A DNA stretch of 64,000 nt, from contig NZ_JAKMCS010000005.1 in assembly GCF_022662195.1 (NCBI RefSeq), positions 1 through 64,000 on the forward strand, read 5' to 3'. Origin of the DNA: Aestuariivivens insulae (GTDB taxonomy: Bacteria > Bacteroidota > Bacteroidia > Flavobacteriales > Flavobacteriaceae). The translations under genes and the position numbers were made by a program. Below are positions 46,801 to 52,467 of the stretch, piece after piece. How positions within the stretch are numbered: position 1 is the first letter of the stretch; the number at the start of each line of letters is the position of its first letter. The notes under the pieces were generated by a model. That model worked only from the letters and a program-made list of their open reading frames with translations. It did no database searches and was not told where the DNA came from.

Positions 46801-47054
46801 TAACCATTGCCGATCCAGATTTAAGGTTGAAAAAGTGGAATCACAATATGTCTGTAATGCCTTTTGATATTGCTCATGGAGCAAACGAAGGTCATGTGGT
46901 AACTGTAACCTTAAGAGGTGTATGGTATGCCGTAAAGTCAGTAGAAAATCTAGTATCTATAGACCAACAGGAGGAAACAACGGTTGTAAAAGTGTTCTGT
47001 AAGAATGGGAAGAGTATTGATATACCTCTACAAAAAAGAAACCCAAACGATTAA
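43818..47054 (+). CDS. PL8 chondroitin sulfate ABC-type lyase
   Basis: About 1078 aa from ATG 43818; the longer frame would need a TTG. After a signal peptide come an N-terminal jelly-roll (~30-215, Lyase_N-like: LWNYKVDDYLVV, YGGIKMWLYQEKP, GWRAVWVCFEEDA), an alpha-helical catalytic domain (~220-610), a central beta-sandwich and a small C-terminal beta domain. Counterparts of the Proteus chondroitinase ABC catalytic His, Tyr, Arg and Glu can be placed: YHHEGTYLNSYG near 500-510, CGRFPYSNE near 561, and WDFEAGSSKGENNMGRYLSHG near 680. The family degrades chondroitin, dermatan and often hyaluronan. It is unusual beside heparin genes but shares their operator. No GalNAc kinase or aldolase accompanies it. 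Confidence 0.88.
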   Translation: MRLVLLHLSTLFLGFILNGYAFNGSKGKFENSLSINGPSDDILIKVFKFESVSSTDVWTSEKGDTEISPRHFKDGQNSLLWNYKVDDYLVVADMEGLNRSTGVYQGGIPEYYEPAFYPKGKYGGIKMWLYQEKPQIGHMVFQVGSSVNAAKTNPKYKFEVKLDFKGWRAVWVCFEEDAKVSNYEGDDTMKSFVAYPSKEVLGKGEIFIDHFLLLDFVSKKRHSDLQLENSETADEVMDSYGILKPYKNYIKIKSNYGSKLSDENSQVSKYSKIISDKLEFLILGDGSNKWKQRNSTIKGNITSKISKSKKEYESLNLNFTNDGITGVPLFSSRDEHFSSNGRGFQEVSQLTMFPLAMDYRLNKSMESRKKLIELLDYFEDQGWASGSAIGTVNHVIRLNPMAQSIFLIREELAKQNKLDARVDMLFWHSRIGSMLNIDYTRGENTDKIRGGALVKLIAILLMKDNPEKEMLLKRFVDYMNYVIDFSPGYSDTIKPDFSIYHHEGTYLNSYGIQAVNTMALIHWLLEGTPYELSKKSTHILKNVLMRQSDIAFGTDLHYGVCGRFPYSNEAIGRFLLPAFTFLSMKNGSIDDWDLAKRYNYLYEITKPSHIDAILTPALTYSGTFGTLNLMVDCHNKIGNEYSTPMDSNISMPYSSLSVHRHGKAYAAVKGYSKYIWDFEAGSSKGENNMGRYLSHGVLLVAQNNSTEGFEGAGIEINNGFHWAYWPGATTKALPANKVFHDNESTNKYVEGYHRSFSETTFAGGLTQEGKNGMYAMELRDDVGPDEDKSLFDDSFRARKSYFFIDDEIICMGSNINNDDTRYNTITTLFQYIYKPNADTYYNGESIGKDQSLNQTLTEGYFTDQNNIHYIVRDNGKTVLEQGPQNSLKKVETKYEPINTPYVKAYLDHGKSPKNAEYEYQILLNTPKAKVGKFVNSKSYEVWQKDKDLHSIYHLSTGVEASAIFTANTALSKGHVLTVDTPVLAMFKNPGKYSVLTIADPDLRLKKWNHNMSVMPFDIAHGANEGHVVTVTLRGVWYAVKSVENLVSIDQQEETTVVKVFCKNGKSIDIPLQKRNPND

Positions 47055-47074
47055 CATTTTAATTCTTTAAAATT

Positions 47075-47392
47075 ATGATTAAAAGGCTTATTTTAATTGT
47101 CTTAGTAATAGTGTTACATAGTCAAATAAGAGCTCAAGAAGTTTTATTTGCAAATTAGGTTGATGTTGAAGTAAGTCAAAAAGAAGGACACTCGGTTTTT
47201 GGAAAAATTCATTTAAAAAGTAATAAGTTCGTGCAGAGCCATCCGATTCCTAAGACTTACAAGTTTGAAATAGAAAATAAGACCTCAATCTTTAAGATTG
47301 AAATAAAGTTTGATGATAGCTGGCGAATTTTTGGGGTTTTGAAAGTGTCTCAAGGAAACAAAACCGGCAAAAGTCCTGTAATGTGTCTTTAA
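47075..47392 (+). pseudogene. Broken secreted protein with in-frame stop (cadherin-like N-terminus)
   Basis: An ATG 20 nt after the PL8 stop opens a frame with a signal peptide (MIKRLILIVLVIVLHSQIRA) and QEVLFAN, then TAG at 47156-47158. The same frame continues for 77 more codons (VDVEVSQKEGHSVFGKIHL, FKIEIKFDDSWRIFGVLKV) to a TAA at 47390-47392. The text resembles the cadherin-like N-terminal domain found before some Bacteroidota lyases. It looks like the start of a larger PL8-operon gene that has lost its 3' part. Confidence 0.6.
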
Positions 47393-47500
47393 GAGTTGTC
47401 TTAATGTTTAAAATCAAGGTGTTAGCAATAAAAGATATGATTATTCATATAGCTGAAAAAACTTTGTGGAGACCTTGCTCAATTAGATAATGTATGAAAA

Positions 47501-47532
47501 AAAATCCCTTCAATTTCTGAAGGGATTTTTTG
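47501..47532. terminator. Bidirectional intrinsic terminator
   Basis: A perfect 12-bp stem (47501-47512 with 47518-47529) with A-rich and T-rich flanks. It ends the PL8 unit on the plus strand and the propeller-gene remnant on the minus strand. Confidence 0.85.
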
Positions 47533-47547
47533 TGTTAAATCAAATTT

Positions 47548-47846
47548 CTAATACTTATAAAATTTATGTTGTATGGTATTTTTGTTATTCTTTACCGAAA
47601 TAAAATATAGACCAGATGATAAGCTGCTTACATTTAATTCAAGTGTCTTGCCGCTAATCGTATGAGGTAAGGTACTGATAGGTATCAGGCTGCCCTGGAT
47701 GTTATATACTGAGAACTTAGCATTATAAATAGTACCTACTTCACTAAGCCTTACTTTTAGGTAATCTTTTGTTGTGTTTGGATATACCTTCACAGAGGCA
47801 TCTAAAGCAAGATTTTGTGAGGAGGTCTTTTTTGACGAAGAAGATC
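47548..47846 (-). pseudogene. 3' remnant of a beta-propeller/T9SS gene
   Basis: The minus-strand frame encodes only the Ser/Lys linker and T9SS sorting domain (LALDASVKVYPNTTKDYLKVR, FSVYNIQGSL, GLYFISVKNNKNTIQHKFYKY), nearly identical to the end of the gene at 49767. The upstream part is replaced by IS1182 sequence from about 47847. It is the tail of a lost third or fourth paralogue. Confidence 0.8.
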
Positions 47847-48253
47847 TGGATTCCCATCTTCGTAAGGTTCGTAACATTAGCAAAAGAGATAAGGACAAGT
47901 CCTTGTGTCAGGCTTAAGGGAATAAGCTGATAAAGGTCAACAAACCCTATCGGCCAGTGATAAGGATCTACAGGCCATAAGGACCAGGAACACCAAGTTG
48001 GCCAAGGATCAGGACCAGCGTCCGGGAGCAGGCAATAAAGGGAGTCGCTATACCAGTAACAAAACGCATTACAGCCCGACGGATCCCGATGCCTGTATCA
48101 GTGTGAAACCGGGCAAGCCCCGAAAACTTAATTACCAAATCCAGCTCATGGTAGACACGGCCAATCATGTAATTAGTGACATCAAAGCCAATCATGCCGA
48201 CGGAAAGGATAACCAGCAATTGGCCGATATTGTGGTTCGTGTACAGCGCCGCT
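47847..48253 (+). mobile_element. IS1182-family transposase remnant
   Basis: The plus strand encodes, with frame changes, pieces of an IS1182-type transposase: KVRNISKRDKDKSL, then DACISVKPGKPRKLNYQIQLMVDTANHVISDIKANHADGKDNQQL. Both ends are missing and stops interrupt it. It is cut on the right by the IS3-family element. Confidence 0.75.
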
Positions 48254-48271
48254 TGTGTAGCCTATCCCTTT

Positions 48272-49072
48272 TTAGGACACCTCTAAATTCGACAAAAAAT
48301 TGTTAATTAGGTCAGATTTGGAGATTAAATTTATTTCTTCTCCAAATCTGGGCATAAATTCTATAGGGGATTTATTTCCTAAAGATTTATGTGGATGGTT
48401 ATTGTTGTAATCTTGCTTCCATTGGTCGTTTAGCTTTTGTAATTGATAAATATCATCAAAATAATAGGCATCAAGTATGTCTTCCCTATAATGTCTGTTG
48501 AATCTTTCTATATATCCGTTTTGCATCGGTTTCCCGGGTTGGGTATACTTAATTTCTATAAAGTTCCTTTCGCACCAATGGACAAAGGTCTTGGATAAAA
48601 ACTCTGGACCATTATCACATCTAATATACTTAGGAACACCAATCTCTTCTTTAAGATGCTCCAGGGTTTCTACAACTGCTCTGGCCGGAAAGGACAATGC
48701 GGCTTCAACCAGTAATGCTTCACGATTGCAATCATCTATAATATTCAATACTCGAACTTTTCTTCCATCACTAAGAACATCGCTCATAAAGTCTATGCTC
48801 CAACAAATGTTTAATGACACAGGAGCTTCTAAAGGCTGTTTAACTCTTGTTGCCAAACGTTTTTTGTGTTTGCGCCTTAATTTAAGTTTCATATTTCTGT
48901 ATACTCTCAGCACACGTTTTCTGTTCCATTTATGACCTTCACGACGGATTCGGTTATAGTACTCATCAAAACCTCTGGTAGGCAGCTGCTGGGCGAGTTC
49001 AGATAGCTTGTCAATGACTTCTCTGTCATTTTTCTTCCTTTGATAATACCACATTGAGCGTGTCAAGCCCAT
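48272..49072 (-). CDS. IS3-family transposase OrfB (DDE integrase domain)
   Basis: 266 codons from the first internal ATG; the true product is probably the OrfAB fusion. Reading upstream, the frame joins orfA through an A-AAA-AAG slippery site (49156-49162 on the plus strand), so a -1 frameshift yields KKVLRPSDKRFRAKYLIKH before this ATG. The rve-type catalytic core shows the DDE residues in CWSIDFMSDVL, YIRCDNGPEFLS and MQNGYIERFNRHYRED. HTH_21-like sequence (FDEYYNRIRREGHKWNRKRV) precedes it. No internal stop is seen, so it may be active. Confidence 0.9.
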   Translation of the reverse strand: MGLTRSMWYYQRKKNDREVIDKLSELAQQLPTRGFDEYYNRIRREGHKWNRKRVLRVYRNMKLKLRRKHKKRLATRVKQPLEAPVSLNICWSIDFMSDVLSDGRKVRVLNIIDDCNREALLVEAALSFPARAVVETLEHLKEEIGVPKYIRCDNGPEFLSKTFVHWCERNFIEIKYTQPGKPMQNGYIERFNRHYREDILDAYYFDDIYQLQKLNDQWKQDYNNNHPHKSLGNKSPIEFMPRFGEEINLISKSDLINNFLSNLEVS

Positions 49073-49149
49073 AACTCCACAAGCACGTTTAATAGATACC
49101 TCATAGTGTTTAATTAGGTATTTGGCTCGGAATCGCTTGTCGGAAGGTC

Positions 49150-49416
49150 TTAGAACTTTTTTGACAGCACGTCCTTTAGCATACGTATATCCAGTGAGGC
49201 ATCGGCATACATCTGTTTGAGCTTGAGATTTTCTTCCTCGAGCTCCTTAAGACGCTTCAAATGGCTCGCTTCCATGCCACCATACTTCTTACGCCAATAA
49301 TTTATTGTACTCTTATCGATTCCTAATTCCCTGGCTAGTTCGGGAACACTTCTCCCTTGTTCATTTTCCTTTAAAATCTTGACAATCTGTGTCTCGGTAA
49401 ATTTGCTTTTTTTCAT
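49150..49416 (-). CDS. IS3-family transposase OrfA (HTH)
   Basis: 88 aa: a helix-turn-helix (TETQIVKILKENEQGRSVPELARELGIDKSTINYWRKKYGG) followed by a leucine-zipper-like coiled coil (LKRLKELEEENLKLKQMYAD), the standard OrfA layout of the IS407-like group. It binds the element ends. The stop codon lies just after the A6G slippery run used to make OrfAB. Confidence 0.9.
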   Translation of the reverse strand: MKKSKFTETQIVKILKENEQGRSVPELARELGIDKSTINYWRKKYGGMEASHLKRLKELEEENLKLKQMYADASLDIRMLKDVLSKKF

Positions 49417-49503
49417 CTGACAGTTTAAAATTTAAAATTAGTAAATTCGAATTTTATACTGTCCTATTTTTAGGGAAGGCTACAAAAAGGGATAGGCTAC
49501 ACA

Positions 49504-49584
49504 TCCTTCTTCAAATTTTTCTTTAAGTTGAGCATTGGAAATTAATGTCGTGAAAAATGCTAATAATAAAAATGTATGTTTCAT
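49504..49584 (-). pseudogene. 5' stub of a secreted-protein gene cut by the IS
   Basis: The minus strand starts ATG at 49584 and encodes a signal peptide (MKHTFLLLAFFTTLISNAQ) and LKEKFEEG before running into the IS end. The rest of the gene is not found on the other side of the IS, so a deletion accompanied or followed insertion. The identity of the protein is unknown. Confidence 0.65.
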
Positions 49585-49611
49585 AGATTTTTAGTTTTGA
49601 TTATTGCCAAC

Positions 49612-49710
49612 GGAGGACGATAGTGGTTTTTAACGCTTTCTGACAGGATATCATCAACGTGAACCCAAGCAGAACCATTCCATCTTGCAATGTTTATTAC
49701 ATAATCGGGG
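49612..49710 (-). pseudogene. ~100-bp internal scrap of a beta-propeller gene
   Basis: These 99 bp are nearly identical to an internal part of the gene at 49767-52103 (around 50999-51098), encoding the NIARW...VDDILSESVKNHYRPP region. It is an isolated remnant of another copy, showing past recombination between paralogues. Confidence 0.8.
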
Positions 49711-49720
49711 ATATTATAAA

Positions 49721-49748
49721 AAAACCTCTTGAGCAATCAAGAGGTTTT
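49721..49748 (-). terminator. Terminator of propeller gene 1
   Basis: A perfect 12-bp stem AAAACCTCTTGA / TCAAGAGGTTTT with a 4-nt loop, with A/T-rich flanks on both sides. Confidence 0.85.
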
Positions 49749-49766
49749 TCGTTTCTAAACAAATTC

Positions 49767-52103
49767 CTAATGTTTATAAAATTTATGTTGTATGGTATTC
49801 TTGTTATTTTTTACCGAAATAAAATATAGACCAGATGCTAAGCTGCTTACATTTAATTCAAGTGTGTTTCCACTAATCGTATGGGGCAAGGTGTTTAAAG
49901 GAATCGACCTGCCCTGTATGTTATATATGGAGAACTTGGTATTATCGTTAGCGTTCTCCTCACTAAGTTTTACTTTGAGGAAATTTTTTGTTGGATTAGG
50001 AAATACCTTCACAGAGGCATCTAAAGCAAGATTTTGTGAGGTCTTTTTAGAGGAAGAAGACTTCGCTGCGGTATCGGTTCCAAAAACTCGAAATTCTGGG
50101 ATACTAATCCAAGGCCCTGAATAATTAGCAGCGCCAGTAACGGTCAGCTTAACATAACGGGCGGTAGTTGAGAAGGTATCCTCAATTGGAGCAGCTACTG
50201 TTCCAGGCGTTGTATTGTTACTCCTGTCAACAATAGTACTATAACTGCCACCGTCTGGTTTGGCTTCAATTGTAAATTGATAGGCTCTGTCGTTTAGACA
50301 AACCAATTCAGAGCGTGTAATGGCTTTGTCTGCACCAAAATCAAGTTCAATCCATTGGGCGTATTTTTTTGCTGCCCAATAGGTATTTGTATCATCATCA
50401 ACAGCATTTACGGCTTTGTTGCCATTTTGTTCTTTAGAAAAGTCAAAAAGGTTGTTTATCGCTAGATTAGTTTCTGAAGACGTGGAATTGACTGTAATAT
50501 CATTAGCATAGGTTTTGGTAGCTCCCAAGTCATCAAAAGCTTTGGCCCTTATGGTATGGTCGCCTACGCTGGCCCCATTCCAATTGTAACTATATGGTGC
50601 TGTGGTGTCGGTATACAATAAGGTATTTGTAGCGCCTACAACGTCGAAGAATTCCACTTTTGTAATGTAACCGTCACTATCGCTGGCATCTGCAGCAATG
50701 GAAATGGTAGTGCCTTCATCAAACTGGGCACCATTTGTAGGCGAAGTTAAGGTTACTGTAGGTGGATTGTTAGAAGTAGGATTGGATTCTGGATATATAA
50801 CCTTATACAATATTCTTTTGTTAATGTAGAGATCGGTATCCGGGCTATAGTTTAAAACGGCTACAGGTGAGTTACCTCCTCCTGTTAAGGGGCCAGGTGT
50901 ATCAAAAGTGGCACCATCGTCGTAAGAAGAGGTTAAAAGACCTACATTGTTAATATCTCGTGCGTACACATTTACCCAGCCACCAGTGAAAGACATAGGA
51001 GGACGATAATGGTTTTTAACGCTTTCTGACAGGATATCATCAACACGAACCCAAGACGAGCCATCCCATCTTGCGATGTTTATAACATAATCAGGGTTAT
51101 TTTGACTAAAATTATTTGCGGTATTATATGGGTACATGACCACAGGTTGCCCTTGGCTGTTTACCGTTACCCTAGGTGTCTGTATTTCGCAAGTGGTATC
51201 ATCCCAAACTGCCTCTCCTGGGTAGAACAGGTCGGCATCACTACCATCTACAGACATGGGTACACTAACCTCAGTACCATCGGCTTTAAAGTATTTGTCC
51301 AAGTCTACATCATATCGCATATAAGTGCCCCTTTGAAAGGTATTGTCCCCACTGTGTAATTGCGACCAAGCGGTTACGATATGGAGGTTATTATTATTAT
51401 CGGCAAATAAGGTGCTCATGTAGGCATTTTTACCGTGTTGTTTCCCAACGAGGTCCATAGACCAAGTTTTGGTAATGTTGTTCCAATGGTATAGATCCTG
51501 TCTTTCATGGGTTTGGGTGTAATTGGCTGTTCTTCTTAGAATGACAAACACATCGCCGTTAGTTGTGGTGGCGGCATAGGGGTAAGAGTACAATTTTTCG
51601 TCATCGTCATTGCCTTCGGGTAGGTCTGTATACCAACCTGTATCATTATAACCTGGCATGGAGCTGCCGTAATCCGTAAAATTTTCTATGTCATATGCGT
51701 CATTAGATCTCCAATATTTCATTTTATGGTTATGCATACCAATCCAAACGTGGATAAAGCCATCGCCATCTACGGCAATAGCGGATTGGTTATGCCCCTC
51801 ATCACTTGATGCAGTGTTGGTTACTAAAGTAGGAAAATCGAAAGAAGATCTAATTACCTCTCCGGTATCTAAATTATAGCTACAAATTTTACCCGGATAT
51901 ATACTATCATTTACTACGTTATTATCAACGTATAATACGTATGCAATATTTTCATGATAAGCAAACGAAGCTGCATTTTTGGTGTTTCCAGGGCTTCCAT
52001 CGTCAGTGAAGTCGAACAAGCTGGTAACTGTTGGAGGTGATTGGGCATTTAAAGTACTGATGGTAAGCAATAATAATGCTAATTGAAATAATTTTTTTTT
52101 CAT
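49767..52103 (-). CDS. Secreted BNR_4-type beta-propeller, candidate polysaccharide lyase (PL24/PL25-like), copy 1
   Basis: 778 aa: signal peptide (1-20), beta-propeller (~25-445), one Ig-like domain (~450-540), F5/8C (CBM32-like) domain (~545-685) and T9SS sorting domain (~700-778). The propeller has the BNR_4 pattern shared with ulvan lyases. Candidate catalytic residues are His104 (DEGHNQSA), His124 (IGMHNHKMKYW), Tyr174 (LYSYPYAAT), Arg190 (FVILRRT) and Tyr228 (KNAYMST). The His-His (20) and Tyr-Arg (16) spacings equal those I recall for PL25 ulvan lyase (His123, His143, Tyr188, Arg204, Tyr246). Lyase activity is inferred. It has the glycosaminoglycan-regulon operator, so the substrate may be a uronate-containing sulfated glycan. 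Confidence 0.65.
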   Translation of the reverse strand: MKKKLFQLALLLLTISTLNAQSPPTVTSLFDFTDDGSPGNTKNAASFAYHENIAYVLYVDNNVVNDSIYPGKICSYNLDTGEVIRSSFDFPTLVTNTASSDEGHNQSAIAVDGDGFIHVWIGMHNHKMKYWRSNDAYDIENFTDYGSSMPGYNDTGWYTDLPEGNDDDEKLYSYPYAATTTNGDVFVILRRTANYTQTHERQDLYHWNNITKTWSMDLVGKQHGKNAYMSTLFADNNNNLHIVTAWSQLHSGDNTFQRGTYMRYDVDLDKYFKADGTEVSVPMSVDGSDADLFYPGEAVWDDTTCEIQTPRVTVNSQGQPVVMYPYNTANNFSQNNPDYVINIARWDGSSWVRVDDILSESVKNHYRPPMSFTGGWVNVYARDINNVGLLTSSYDDGATFDTPGPLTGGGNSPVAVLNYSPDTDLYINKRILYKVIYPESNPTSNNPPTVTLTSPTNGAQFDEGTTISIAADASDSDGYITKVEFFDVVGATNTLLYTDTTAPYSYNWNGASVGDHTIRAKAFDDLGATKTYANDITVNSTSSETNLAINNLFDFSKEQNGNKAVNAVDDDTNTYWAAKKYAQWIELDFGADKAITRSELVCLNDRAYQFTIEAKPDGGSYSTIVDRSNNTTPGTVAAPIEDTFSTTARYVKLTVTGAANYSGPWISIPEFRVFGTDTAAKSSSSKKTSQNLALDASVKVFPNPTKNFLKVKLSEENANDNTKFSIYNIQGRSIPLNTLPHTISGNTLELNVSSLASGLYFISVKNNKNTIQHKFYKH

Positions 52104-52300
52104 AATTGTTGGTTTTTGATGGTTGAATGTTTGTTTACAACCTACTCATAGTCCAAAATATAAACTTGTAATTTGTATGTGTTTTTACATTCAAAAAACA
52201 CTTTTATAAATTGGAAAAAACAAGCTATGATTTGATAGTAAGCAAACAAGTGTTATTGTGAGTAACTAATTAACTTAAAATCAAACGATTGATTAGGGAT

Positions 52301-52332
52301 GTATGTGTCACGAATAGTAGACAAATGATACA
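52301..52332 (-). promoter_or_regulatory. Operator of propeller gene 1
   Basis: Minus-strand TGTATCATTT (52332-52323) and TGACACATAC (52310-52301) have a 22-bp period. The first half-site plus its flank (GACAAATGATACAT on the plus strand) is identical over 14 bp to the site upstream of the GH88 operon. A -7 box at 27 nt is poor (TAATTAGT near 52272). The 364-bp gap holds no gene. Confidence 0.5.
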
Positions 52333-52414
52333 TATATAGCTTAAACAGTAGGTTTTGTTTAATAAATGAGACGTTAGTCTCTGAAAGAAAGGTTTTTAGT
52401 ATGTTGAGATTGTA

Positions 52415-52444
52415 AAAAGCCCCTTAAGATTTTAAGAGGCTTTT
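52415..52444 (-). terminator. Terminator of propeller gene 2
   Basis: A 13-bp stem with one mismatch, AAAAGCCCCTTAA (52415-52427) / TTAAGAGGCTTTT (52432-52444). Confidence 0.8.
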
Positions 52445-52467
52445 GTACTCAAAAAACAAATAAGTTT

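Larger units (their letters stand above)
48254..49503 (-). mobile_element. IS3-family (IS407-like group) insertion sequence
   Basis: An element of about 1.25 kb with orfA and orfB on the minus strand. The left end reads TGTGTAGCCTATCCCTTTTT (48254-48273). The same 20-mer is found inverted at the right (49484-49503). A second, inner right end (TGTAGCCTTCCCT type, ending near 49484) aligns better with the left end over about 37 bp including AGGACA and AAATTCGA. The right tip therefore seems duplicated. No target duplication is seen: the left flank is IS1182 and the right flank is a broken gene. Confidence 0.85.
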
